Source: Pseudomonas fluorescens
GTDB lineage: Bacteria > Pseudomonadota > Gammaproteobacteria > Pseudomonadales > Pseudomonadaceae
DNA: 64,000 nt
Assembly: GCF_002837185.1 (NCBI RefSeq)
Contig: NZ_KZ477998.1
Span: 62,001 to 126,000, forward strand
Reading direction: 5' to 3'
The notes below the pieces were generated by a model. The model worked only from the letters and a program-made list of their open reading frames with translations, made no database searches and was not told where the DNA came from. Positions 8,664-17,224 of this stretch are shown piece after piece. Position 1 is the first letter of the stretch. Each line of letters begins with the position of its first letter. Made by a program: the position numbers and the translations under genes.

Positions 8664-9218
8664 ATGCGTTATTTAAAAGCCACCGCCCAGGATCGTGGTG
8701 GCAACGGCCTGGCTGACACCGTGATTCTGCATTTCTATGAAAGCTCCCCCAATGGCATCGATCAGTTATGCCATGAAGCGGTGGCTGTTGATATGAATGC
8801 CGATAAAGCGGTGGATTTCCAATTCGCCGGGGACATTAATTTCGACGGGCAAAGCAATGTCATTGATAGTTACCTGCTCAAGGCGTTCGCTAATACCTTT
8901 TTGCAATTGCACTGGTTCAACAGGGGGGAAAGTCGGCAGCGTACGCTGGTCATTGCCGCGATCCAGGACGATCAGGAGAGTCCGCCCAGCGGCGTTCAAC
9001 TGAACTTCCTGGACCGCCGCAGCCCGGTGCGCAAAGCCACGCTGGCTTACCAGGCTGCTGGCTATGATGCCGACGGTAATGGGGTGCTGGAGTCTTTCAG
9101 CCGTACCGATATGGATAGAAACGGCGTGATCGACAGGGCTGACAAGGCATTGGTCAGCTCGATGTGCCGTAACTTCCTGGCGTTCAAATGGTACGACCAA
9201 CGCGTCAGCGGGACTTGA
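8664..9218 (+). CDS. Unrecognised protein with duplicated EF-hand/dockerin-like calcium loops
   Basis: A 184-residue protein that I do not recognise. ATG 8664 has GGAG 8 bases upstream. No signal peptide or membrane segment is visible. Two Asp-rich units align with each other: residues 42-86 (DMNADKAVDF, then DINFDGQSNVID, ending FLQLHW) and 134-177 (DADGNGVLESF, then DMDRNGVID, ending FLAFKW). DxNxDG and DxDxNGxID spacing matches EF-hand and dockerin calcium loops. A further DRGGNGLAD is at residues 10-18. It sits where a phosphonatase-like gene is expected in AEP clusters but shows no HAD motif. Calcium binding is inference. Confidence 0.7.
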   Translation: MRYLKATAQDRGGNGLADTVILHFYESSPNGIDQLCHEAVAVDMNADKAVDFQFAGDINFDGQSNVIDSYLLKAFANTFLQLHWFNRGESRQRTLVIAAIQDDQESPPSGVQLNFLDRRSPVRKATLAYQAAGYDADGNGVLESFSRTDMDRNGVIDRADKALVSSMCRNFLAFKWYDQRVSGT

Positions 9219-9248
9219 TGTGGCCATTGCGCCGCGAGACGCCAGGCC

Positions 9249-10628
9249 TCAAGGCGTCAGCACGGGGTCTTCAAGCAGGGCGGACAATGCTTCGACCTGC
9301 TCCTGACGTTCCGTCTGGCTCAGTTTGGCGTGGGCGTTGAGCGACGACCACTGCGGATAGGCTCGGGCCTTGTTCAGCGGTTCCGGCATTTTACCTTCGC
9401 GCCACGTCTTGTCCTGGGGGGTATCGACCTTGATGCTATGCATCGCCGCATGCCCGCGCAGGTTCAAGGCCTTGAGCAACTGGCGCTGGCGCAGGGCGAG
9501 CAGGCGCAGCACGCTGTCATCCACAGTCAGCTCGCGCTGGCCTTTGATCTTGCCCAGCAGGCGGCTGCCATAACTGCGCGCCGTTTGCAGCGCGCCGCCG
9601 GCAATTGCACCGGCCAGGGCGGCAGCGCCCAGGGTCAGGCCTCCGACCAGCAGGTCGACACCGGCACCGGCCGCTGCGCCTGCGGCAATCCCGCCCCCGA
9701 CCCGCACACCGAGCTGCTTGAGGGTTTCGGGGTTGAACAAATCATCGCCCCAGCGGCCATCCAGCAGCGGCAGGTCGCTGGCGGCGGCATCCTGCGGGCG
9801 GAAGCCGAACAGCTTGAGCAGAGCCTCAACACACTTTTGCTCGCGCTGGCGCACGGCCTTGCGTAAATCGCTGATGGCTTGGGGTTCATCTTCGGTCACC
9901 ACACTGCGGCGGCAGGCGGCACAGTCAATCAGCAATTCGGCGATCAAGCGCGCGGCGCTTTGCTGGCGGGCCTGGCGCTGGGCCTCCTGATCAAGGATCA
10001 GCCGTTGCAACTGCGGTCGTGCGCTTTCCAGCAGCAGGGCCAGGCTTTCGTACAATCGGCGCTCGCCATCTTCCGGCGGCGCCACGCTGTCGAAACGCAC
10101 CAGCGCATGCAGGCCGAGGCGGGCCAGGGCTTCGCGCCAGTCCGGTTCGCGGTGGTCGGCGCTGCTGACGAAATTGAGCACCGGCAGCAATGGTTTGCCG
10201 CAACTGGCCAGCACTTGCAGCTCGTCGCGGTACTTGGCCAGCACGGGCTCGCGGGCATCGATCACATACAGGCCCGCGTCCGAGGCCAGCAGTTGGCGCA
10301 GCACCTTGGCTTCCTGTTCGAAACGTTGGCGCGCCTCGCTGCCCTCCAGAAACCGCGCCAGGCGTGCCGGACCATCGAGGCGTTCACCGGGGCGGTCCAG
10401 ACGTTCCAGGTAGTCGAGCAGGGCGATGGCATCTTCCAGGCCGGGGGTGTCATACAGCTCCAGCAAGGCTTCGCCGTCCACCGACAAGCGTGCGCCTTCC
10501 ACATGCCGCGTGGTGCTGGGGCGATGGGAGACTTCGCCAAACCCGACATCGCGGGTCAGGGTGCGCAGCAGCGAGGTCTTGCCCACATTGGTATGGCCGA
10601 CCACGGCGAGCTTCAGCGGTTTAGTCAT
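9249..10628 (-). CDS. Small GTPase with C-terminal DUF3482 domain
   Basis: A 459-residue GTPase. The N-terminal half is an Era/Obg-like G domain with P-loop GHTNVGKTS (residues 11-19), switch II DTPG near 60 and a VLNFVSSAD segment near 150 in place of a classical NKxD. The C-terminal half is DUF3482, with an alanine/glycine-rich stretch near residues 310-350 that could be a membrane hairpin. Its start overlaps the end of the DUF2868 gene upstream by 8 bases, so the two are almost certainly co-translated. The cellular role is unknown. Confidence 0.85.
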   Translation of the reverse strand: MTKPLKLAVVGHTNVGKTSLLRTLTRDVGFGEVSHRPSTTRHVEGARLSVDGEALLELYDTPGLEDAIALLDYLERLDRPGERLDGPARLARFLEGSEARQRFEQEAKVLRQLLASDAGLYVIDAREPVLAKYRDELQVLASCGKPLLPVLNFVSSADHREPDWREALARLGLHALVRFDSVAPPEDGERRLYESLALLLESARPQLQRLILDQEAQRQARQQSAARLIAELLIDCAACRRSVVTEDEPQAISDLRKAVRQREQKCVEALLKLFGFRPQDAAASDLPLLDGRWGDDLFNPETLKQLGVRVGGGIAAGAAAGAGVDLLVGGLTLGAAALAGAIAGGALQTARSYGSRLLGKIKGQRELTVDDSVLRLLALRQRQLLKALNLRGHAAMHSIKVDTPQDKTWREGKMPEPLNKARAYPQWSSLNAHAKLSQTERQEQVEALSALLEDPVLTP

Positions 10629-12000
10629 GACCTGTCTCCAGCCAGTTCAGCGGCGCGCAGTCAGCGAAGGGCAGTTCCAGTTGCTGCAGCGCGCTGTGCC
10701 AGTCGCCCAGGCGCTCGGCGTCCAGCGCCTGGCCGGGCGACGCTTGCAGCAGCCACACGCGGGTGGCGGTGGCGCTGCGCGCCAGTTCGGCGATCAACGC
10801 CAGGCTGCCGCGGTCGGGCGAGCGGCGTGGGTCGCAGGCGATGGCCAGGCGCGCGGGTGGGAAGCGCGTGATCTGCTCCAGCAGTTTGTTGCGCGATTCG
10901 CGGCTGTCGAGGATGCCGGCGTTCTTCACATTGCCAGGCATTTTGGGTGGCCAGGGACGCTGGTCGTCCAGTTCGATGGCGACCAGCAGCGCGCCATCGC
11001 TTTGCAGCTCGCTGACGCCTCCGGTCACGTGGTGCAGGTGTTCCGGCGCCGCATCATTGACGCCCAGCCGCTCGCTGCTGGGCATCAGGCGTTCGCGCAG
11101 TTGGGCGTAGCCGGGCAGGTTGAGGTCCAGACGCAACGCCGCACGCCCGATCTTCCAGCGCCACAGGCAGAGCAGGGCGAGGATCAGCCGGGGCAGCAGG
11201 CCGTAGACCAGCAATACGCCTACCAACCAGGCGGCCCAGGCTTGGCGGGCGCTTTCGATATTCAGGGCGGAATCGCCGCTGGCGCGGATCATTTCAACTG
11301 TCGGTACAGTGAAGCCGAGCAGGGCGGGCAGGGTGCCGAGGGCCTGGGTGACGGCGATGAAGGTGTCGGCACCGAGTATGGTGGTTTCCCACACAAAGCC
11401 GTAACGCCGGGTGGCGAGCAGCATCAGCAAAATCACCATCGCGCTGAGCAGCGCCAGCAACCACAGGCTATTGACCAGCACACCGACCGCCCAGCGGTTG
11501 AGTTTCTGGCGTTGCAGCAACAGCAGCAGCGCCGGCGCCAGTTGCGCGGCCTTGGCGTCGCGGGCGAGTTTTTCACTGAGCCACAGCCACAGGCGACCGA
11601 GGCTGGCACTGTGTTCGCCGGCAAACACCAGGCCCAGGGCCCAACTGAGCAGCACAATCAGGTTCAGGCCGAGCAGGCTGCCCAGGGCCCAGAACACATT
11701 CACCGGCGCCAGGCCGTTGCCCAGCGCGGCAAACGCCAGGCCGGCGCCGCTGATAACCGCGACTATCGCCAGCAGTACCAGGGCCAGGCGCGCGCCTTGC
11801 AACCAGCGAGTGAGCGCGCCCGTCAGGCCATCGCGTTCGGCCAGGTGCAGCGCGCGATGCACGATGCGCGTCGGCAAATCACCGCCGCCCGTGCGGGCCA
11901 GCCGGTTGGCTTCGAGGTCCTCCAGGGGCCCGGCGTGTTCTTCGCGCAGGCGCACGGCTTCGGTCAGCCAGAGTGTGTGCAGCGGGTTCAGTGCAGTCAC
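10621..12000 (-). CDS. DUF2868 membrane protein
   Basis: A 459-residue predicted inner-membrane protein. Hydrophobic segments are visible near residues 70-90, 100-125, 170-195 and 260-285, followed by a cytoplasmic C-terminal half. It belongs to DUF2868, which regularly precedes DUF3482 GTPases. The 8-base overlap with the GTPase gene supports a functional pair, perhaps a membrane receptor and its GTPase. That role is inference from gene order only. Confidence 0.82.
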   Translation of the reverse strand: MTALNPLHTLWLTEAVRLREEHAGPLEDLEANRLARTGGGDLPTRIVHRALHLAERDGLTGALTRWLQGARLALVLLAIVAVISGAGLAFAALGNGLAPVNVFWALGSLLGLNLIVLLSWALGLVFAGEHSASLGRLWLWLSEKLARDAKAAQLAPALLLLLQRQKLNRWAVGVLVNSLWLLALLSAMVILLMLLATRRYGFVWETTILGADTFIAVTQALGTLPALLGFTVPTVEMIRASGDSALNIESARQAWAAWLVGVLLVYGLLPRLILALLCLWRWKIGRAALRLDLNLPGYAQLRERLMPSSERLGVNDAAPEHLHHVTGGVSELQSDGALLVAIELDDQRPWPPKMPGNVKNAGILDSRESRNKLLEQITRFPPARLAIACDPRRSPDRGSLALIAELARSATATRVWLLQASPGQALDAERLGDWHSALQQLELPFADCAPLNWLETGHD

Positions 12001-12090
12001 GCGCCATCCTGTTGTGTTCGTGAGGTTGGAGCATAACCGCTGTGCGCCCTGTTGGGGAAAGCTGCGCGGGGCTCTGGTATGCTCGTGGCC

Positions 12091-12603
12091 ATGAAAAAAA
12101 CTCTCCCTTTAAGCCTGATCGCAGCCCTCGGTGAAAACCGCGTGATCGGCGTCGACAACAGCATGCCCTGGCATTTGCCGGGGGATTTCAAATATTTCAA
12201 GGCCACCACCCTGGGCAAGCCGATCATCATGGGGCGCAAGACCTGGGATTCCCTGGGCCGACCATTGCCGGGGCGGCTGAATATTGTGGTCAGCCGTCAG
12301 ACCGACCTGGCGCTCGAAGGTGCGGAAGTTTTTCCGTCGTTGGAGGCGGCGATAGCGCGCGCTGAGGAATGGGCCAAGGCCCAAGGCGTGGACGAGCTGA
12401 TGTTGATCGGCGGCGCGCAGTTGTATGCGCAGGGGCTGGCGCAGGCGGATCGTCTGTACCTGACGCGGGTGGCGTTGAGCCCGGAGGGGGATGCGTGGTT
12501 TCCGGCGTTTGATGCGAACCAATGGACGTTGGTGTCGAATCTGCAGAACCCAGCCGACGGTGATAAGCCGGCTTACAACTTCGAAGTCTGGGAAAAAGGT
12601 TAA
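12091..12603 (+). CDS. folA: Dihydrofolate reductase
   Basis: Reduces dihydrofolate to tetrahydrofolate with NADPH. At 170 residues it has the usual chromosomal length. Visible motifs are the N-terminal LIAALGENRVIG, the substrate loop MPWHLPGDFKYFK with the catalytic Asp, GRKTWDSLGRPLPGR for NADPH, and GGAQLY. I chose ATG 12091 by family alignment (MKKTLPLSLIAALG). A TATGCT -10-like box at 12079 implies a very short leader, which argues against the in-frame TTG and ATG further upstream. It is the target of trimethoprim. Confidence 0.95.
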   Translation: MKKTLPLSLIAALGENRVIGVDNSMPWHLPGDFKYFKATTLGKPIIMGRKTWDSLGRPLPGRLNIVVSRQTDLALEGAEVFPSLEAAIARAEEWAKAQGVDELMLIGGAQLYAQGLAQADRLYLTRVALSPEGDAWFPAFDANQWTLVSNLQNPADGDKPAYNFEVWEKG

Positions 12604-12607
12604 AAGC

Positions 12608-12685
12608 ATCGGGGGCAAGCCCCCTCCCACACTTGAATGTATTCACAAATCAAAATGTGGGAGGGGGCTTGCCCCCGATAGCGGT
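12608..12685. repeat. REPIN, type 1
   Basis: Inverted REP pair filling the gap between convergent folA and tcyP. It ends three bases before the tcyP stop codon, so it probably acts as a bidirectional transcript end. Confidence 0.92.
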
Positions 12686-12688
12686 CTA

Positions 12689-14080
12689 TCAGACCTGCGC
12701 TAATTCAGCATGCTCATCGGCATCGAGCAGCGCCTTATCCGTCTGCCCCATGATCTGGCTGGTAATCGCCCCTGCCGTCATCGAGCCATTCACGTTCAGC
12801 GCCGTACGGCCCATGTCGATCAGCGGCTCCACGGAAATCAGCAGCGCCACCAGTGACACCGGCAAACCCATGGCCGGCAGTACGATCAAGGCCGCGAAGG
12901 TCGCACCACCGCCCACGCCCGCCACACCCACCGAACTCAGGGTCACAATCGCTACCAGCGTGGCGATCCACAGCGGGTCCAGCGGATTGATGCCGACGGT
13001 CGGCGCGACCATCACCGCCAACATCGCGGGATAGAGGCCTGCGCAGCCGTTCTGGCCGATGGTCGCACCAAACGACGCGGCGAAACCGGCAACGGACTGC
13101 GGGATACCCAGGCGGCGGGTCTGCGCTTCAATACTCAAGGGGATCGAGGCGGCGCTGGAGCGGCTGGTAAAGGCAAAGGTCAGTACCGGCCAGACCTTGC
13201 GCAAGAAGCGCAGCGGATTGACCCCGGCCAGCGACAGTAACAGGCCATGCACCACAAACATCATGCCCAGGGCCAGGTACGACACTACGACAAAGCTGCC
13301 GAGCTTGATGATGTCCTGCAGGTTGGAGCTGGCGACCACCTTGGTCATCAGCGCCAGCACACCATACGGGGTCAGCTTCATGACCAGGCGCACCAGGCGC
13401 ATCACCCAGGCTTGCAGGGTGTCGATGGCGTTGAGCACCTTCTGGCCTTTTTCCACGTCATCCTTGAGCAGTTGCAGCGCGGCAACCCCCAGGAACGCGG
13501 CGAAAATCACCACGCTGATGATCGACGTCGGCTTGGCCCGGGCCAGGTCGGCGAACGGGTTGGCCGGCACGAACGACAGCAGCAATTGCGGGATATTCAG
13601 GTCGGCGACCTTGCCCGCGTAATCGTTCTGGATCACTTGCAGGCGCGCCATTTCCTGGGTGCCGGCGACCAGCCCTTCGGCGGTCAGGCCGAACAGGTTG
13701 GTCAGGCCGATACCGATCAGCGCTGCGATCGCGGTGGTGAACAGCAGGGTGCCGATGGTCAGGAAGCTGATCTTGCCCAGGGACGAGGCGTTGTGCAGGC
13801 GCGCCACGGCGCTGAGGATCGAGGCGAACACCAGCGGGATCACGATCATTTGCAGCAATTGCACATAGCCATTGCCGACCAGGTCGAACCAGCCGATGGA
13901 GGCCTTGAGCACCGGGTGACCGGCCCCATAGATGGCGTGCAGCACCACGCCGAACACCACGCCAAGTACCAGGGCGAACAGGACCTTCTTGGCGAGGCTC
14001 CAGTTCGTACGGCCGGTTTGTGCCAGGCCCAGCAACAGGGCCACGAACACCAGTAAGTTGAGAATCAGGGGAAGATTCAT
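12689..14080 (-). CDS. tcyP: L-cystine symporter, DAACS family
   Basis: A 463-residue secondary transporter close to E. coli YdjN/TcyP along its whole length. The N-terminal segments [20 protein letters not shown] and [18 protein letters not shown] are nearly identical to that protein. The family's substrate-binding region appears as [15 protein letters not shown] near residue 315 and [14 protein letters not shown] near 390. It imports cystine with protons or sodium. CysB control is usual for the family but no operator is claimed here. It is convergent with folA. Confidence 0.9.
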   Translation of the reverse strand: MNLPLILNLLVFVALLLGLAQTGRTNWSLAKKVLFALVLGVVFGVVLHAIYGAGHPVLKASIGWFDLVGNGYVQLLQMIVIPLVFASILSAVARLHNASSLGKISFLTIGTLLFTTAIAALIGIGLTNLFGLTAEGLVAGTQEMARLQVIQNDYAGKVADLNIPQLLLSFVPANPFADLARAKPTSIISVVIFAAFLGVAALQLLKDDVEKGQKVLNAIDTLQAWVMRLVRLVMKLTPYGVLALMTKVVASSNLQDIIKLGSFVVVSYLALGMMFVVHGLLLSLAGVNPLRFLRKVWPVLTFAFTSRSSAASIPLSIEAQTRRLGIPQSVAGFAASFGATIGQNGCAGLYPAMLAVMVAPTVGINPLDPLWIATLVAIVTLSSVGVAGVGGGATFAALIVLPAMGLPVSLVALLISVEPLIDMGRTALNVNGSMTAGAITSQIMGQTDKALLDADEHAELAQV

Positions 14081-14321
14081 TGAAGCTCCGTTGAGAAGGC
14101 AGCCAATCGCGTGAGCCTGCGATTGCGAACCGGGAAGCCTAACAGCTTGAAATATATTGATTTAATACCGATATGGAATGGCCACTGTCGTTTTTGGAAT
14201 AAGCGTTTGACGCTCTGACATACGACTGTGGCGGAATCAGGACGCACAGGGTCGGGCTCGACACGGGAACTGTCACAGGGATTTGTTAGCGTCGATGTCT
14301 CTCATTCAGGAAGAAACGCTT

Positions 14322-15380
14322 ATGAAGCTCGCGCCGAAATTGCTTGCCGCCGCTCTTTGCCTCGGGCTTGCCAGCCAGGCGTTCGCCGCCACCGAGTTGA
14401 AACACTGGCCGGCGCCTGCCGCCAAACAGTTGAACGAGATGATCGCCGCCAATGCCAACAAGGGTAACTTCGCGGTGTTCGACATGGACAACACCAGCTA
14501 CCGCTACGACCTTGAAGAGTCCCTGCTGCCGTACATGGAAAACAAGGGCCTGATCACCCGCGACAGCCTCGATCCGTCGCTCAAGCTGATGCCGTTCAAA
14601 GACACCGCCGACCATAAGGAAAGCCTGTTCAGTTACTACTATCGCCTCTGCGAAGTGGACGACATGGTGTGCTACCCGTGGGTGGCCCAGGTGTTTTCCG
14701 GGTTTACTCTCAAGGAACTCAAGGTCCAGGTTGACGAGTTGATGGCCTCCGGCAAACCCGTGCCCGTCAGCTATTTTGAAGGCGACACGGTGAAGACGTC
14801 CGAGGTGCCGCCACCGAAAGTTTTCACCGGCCAGGCCGAGCTGTACAACAAGCTGATGGAGAACGGCATCGAGGTGTACGTGATGACCGCCGCCTCCGAG
14901 GAGCTGGTGCGCATGGTCGCCGCCGACCCGAAGTACGGCTACAACGTCAAACCCGAGAATGTGATCGGTGTGACCACCCTGCTCAAGGACCGCACCACAG
15001 GCGAACTGACCACCGCGCGCAAACAGATTGCCGCCGGCAAGTATGACGAGAAGGCCAACCTCGGCCTGGAACTGACGCCTTACCTATGGACCCCGGCGAC
15101 CTGGATGGCCGGCAAGCACGCGGCGATCCTCACCTATATCGACGAATGGAAGAAACCGGTGATTGTTGGCGGCGACACGCCGACCAGCGATGGCTACATG
15201 CTTTTCCACGACGTGGATGTGGCCAAGGGCGGCATTCACCTATGGATCAACCGCAAGGACAAATACATGACCCAACTTAACGGCATGATCGCCAAGCACG
15301 CGGCAGCGCAGGCCAAGGAAGGGTTGCCGGTAACGGCGGACAAGAACTGGGTGATCGTCAAACCGCAAGACATCCAGTAG
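14322..15380 (+). CDS. pchP: Phosphorylcholine phosphatase, periplasmic HAD enzyme
   Basis: A 352-residue exported phosphatase that cleaves phosphorylcholine to choline and phosphate. The signal peptide is MKLAPKLLAAALCLGLASQA-FA, with cleavage after residue 22. HAD motif I, DMDNT, is at residues 54-58, motif II is the MTAAS segment near 200, and motif III GGDTPTSDG is near 285. These match P. aeruginosa PchP (PA5292), which supports growth on host phosphatidylcholine and sphingomyelin products. ATG 14322 has AGGAAG upstream. The 240 bases before it, toward tcyP, hold only promoter-like AT-rich sequence. Confidence 0.88.
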   Translation: MKLAPKLLAAALCLGLASQAFAATELKHWPAPAAKQLNEMIAANANKGNFAVFDMDNTSYRYDLEESLLPYMENKGLITRDSLDPSLKLMPFKDTADHKESLFSYYYRLCEVDDMVCYPWVAQVFSGFTLKELKVQVDELMASGKPVPVSYFEGDTVKTSEVPPPKVFTGQAELYNKLMENGIEVYVMTAASEELVRMVAADPKYGYNVKPENVIGVTTLLKDRTTGELTTARKQIAAGKYDEKANLGLELTPYLWTPATWMAGKHAAILTYIDEWKKPVIVGGDTPTSDGYMLFHDVDVAKGGIHLWINRKDKYMTQLNGMIAKHAAAQAKEGLPVTADKNWVIVKPQDIQ

Positions 15381-15399
15381 CCGGCAGGGCGCAATACAA

Positions 15400-15503
15400 T
15401 GTGGGAGGGGGGGCGACGATTCGACTTGCCCCCGATGGCGGTCGACCAGTCAGTTCATCCTTGGCTGACACGCCCCTATCAAGGGCAGGCCCCCACCCAC
15501 CGT
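15400..15503. repeat. REPIN, type 1 variant with hairpin insertion
   Basis: An inverted REP pair between convergent pchP and the unknown gene at 15601. The left copy carries an extra GGCGACGATTCGA just before the conserved CTTGCCCCCGAT. The right copy (CCTATCAAGGGCAGGCCCCC) has decayed. The remaining bases to 15600 show nothing recognisable. Confidence 0.8.
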
Positions 15504-15600
15504 TGATCGTGTTTGTCAGTGTGATTTTTCAGGCAAAAAAATTGCCGCAGCCCAGTGCGGGGCATTGATGTTAAGCGTTAAAACAGCACCTGTAACCTTA

Positions 15601-17058
15601 CTACCCAGAGCGCGACGTGTTTAATAATTTGCAGGCTTCAAGTACGTTCTGATACGCGTGATTCACGGCGTCGGCATTATAGTGGTCCGCACTTGCCAGC
15701 TGATTGAAACATAGGGGTGTGAAGTCTTTCTTATCGTCATACGAAAACACCGTATAGGCTTCGTTAAGGGAGTGGCCTCCACTGAAGGTGAGATAGGCGG
15801 CTGTCAGGGCTTTCGCATGTTCCATGGAGAATACCTGGCCGTCCTCGGCCAGTTTTTTAAATAAATGGTTCAACAGGTTAGTGCTGCCGGACATGCCGAT
15901 GCCGATTGAGCGCTCGGCGTGCAGCGCGGCTCGATTGTGTGAGGTTATGCCCAGTGTGGCAGGTTGATAACGGTCGATAGGCCTGATGCCCAGGGTACCC
16001 GGCAGATGGGTCTGTTGGTGGGGCGCTGATTGATGAGGTAGCAACAGCCCATATTGGTCGCTGCGAAAGTTTCTATTTTTCAGAGATTTAATCAGCTGCC
16101 GCTGGTCGTTGATGACATTCTCATAGTGCTGTGTCGCCACGTTGGTCAGGGGGTTTAAGTTGGGGGCCGCCAGCATATATTTCACCGCCAGCGACAAGGT
16201 CAGCGCAATGGCATGCGGGTCGCTGCTATGCAGCATGGCGGCAAAGTTCTGCGGCTCGGGATTCTGAAGGAACTTTTGAGATTCGCTGATCTGCTCGCGC
16301 CAGCCGGGTGGGTCAGCCCGCATCCGCCGATGGATGTCCTCGCACAGAACGTGTTGCGTGGTGGGGTGGTAACTATTGAAGTCCTTTAGCAGTGTGCGCG
16401 TCAGTATCTCATTGATAGTGTGCGATTCCGGCGAGGGATGATGAATAACGTATTCCGAAAAGGCCGTATCGAACAGGCGTCCATAGTAATTGTCATTGCG
16501 CTTGGTGATATAAAACTCCTTTTCCAAGGTAGTCGATATCGTCTCTATCTGCGCGATCAATGCCTGGTTTTTTTCCGGTTCGGATGACAGTTCGAGCTGA
16601 AGCTGCTCAATAAGAGCGTGCGTAATTTCTTTTGAACTCTCGTTACCCAGCCAGCTTGATTTCAGGTTCTCGATGATAGGTGTTTTGACAGCGGCATCCA
16701 GTGCCGACTCTGCCACCGCCAGCGTCAACGCCAGCAGTACTTCCTTGGGTGTCCTTATCAGCTCATCGGCAGGCTGTGGTCGATGAGTCAGGGGAGAGGT
16801 GATTGCACCGGCGATGTCTGTAAAGTTTCTGCTCGACAAGTGCTTGGCGTGAACCTTGGTGATCATGCCTCGACTGTCCACCGTGACCATCTCCCTCATC
16901 CGAAATGCAGTTTCAGGGCTGATGGTTTTGCCGAGCAAGGTGGCGGCCTTCTCGTCAGGGCATAACCGCCTGATGCCGTTTTGAGAACGCTGAAGTGGAG
17001 AGGGGGGGAGTTCTTGGGGCCACACTTCAGCTGAAGAAACGCCGTCCAGTATTTTCAT
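15601..17058 (-). CDS. Unknown protein, candidate HrpL-dependent type III effector
   Basis: A 485-residue protein that I do not recognise. It has no signal peptide or membrane segment, is polar and Ser/Gln/His-rich, and its codon use is less GC-rich than its neighbours. The most structured part is the last 130 residues, with ERSIGIGMSGSTNLL and AAYLTFSGGHSLNEAYTVF. The latter has a His-Ser-x-x-Glu arrangement that could be catalytic. AAGGTGG precedes ATG 17058. A good hrp box lies 33 bases upstream, which suggests T3SS-linked expression. Early acidic residues (D5, E10) do not fit the classic P. syringae secretion-signal rule, so effector status is inference. Confidence 0.6.
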   Translation of the reverse strand: MKILDGVSSAEVWPQELPPSPLQRSQNGIRRLCPDEKAATLLGKTISPETAFRMREMVTVDSRGMITKVHAKHLSSRNFTDIAGAITSPLTHRPQPADELIRTPKEVLLALTLAVAESALDAAVKTPIIENLKSSWLGNESSKEITHALIEQLQLELSSEPEKNQALIAQIETISTTLEKEFYITKRNDNYYGRLFDTAFSEYVIHHPSPESHTINEILTRTLLKDFNSYHPTTQHVLCEDIHRRMRADPPGWREQISESQKFLQNPEPQNFAAMLHSSDPHAIALTLSLAVKYMLAAPNLNPLTNVATQHYENVINDQRQLIKSLKNRNFRSDQYGLLLPHQSAPHQQTHLPGTLGIRPIDRYQPATLGITSHNRAALHAERSIGIGMSGSTNLLNHLFKKLAEDGQVFSMEHAKALTAAYLTFSGGHSLNEAYTVFSYDDKKDFTPLCFNQLASADHYNADAVNHAYQNVLEACKLLNTSRSG

Positions 17059-17091
17059 TGTTCCACCTTTTAGCCAAGTCGATCGTCTCGG

Positions 17092-17119
17092 TTGGTGGGC
17101 TATTCGGTGAAAGCGTTCC
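17092..17119 (-). promoter_or_regulatory. hrp box (HrpL sigma-factor promoter)
   Basis: On the minus strand GGAACG and CCACCAA are separated by 15 bases. The HrpL consensus is GGAACC-N15/16-CCACNNA, so the only mismatch is the last base of the first block. It points toward the unknown gene that starts 33 bases downstream. Confidence 0.65.
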
Positions 17120-17156
17120 TGATGTCAGTGCAAGAGACGAGATACGTCAGGCGACT

Positions 17157-17186
17157 GTATAAAAATGCCCCGCGTGTGCGGGGCAT
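17157..17186 (-). terminator. Rho-independent terminator of ilvD
   Basis: On the minus strand, ATGCCCCGC, a four-base ACAC loop and GCGGGGCAT form a perfect 9-bp stem (17165-17186), followed by TTTTTATAC. It lies about 40 bases past the ilvD stop. Confidence 0.9.
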
Positions 17187-17224
17187 TCTGTCGTGACAAC
17201 GATTGGGCGAAGGCAGATTAAAAC

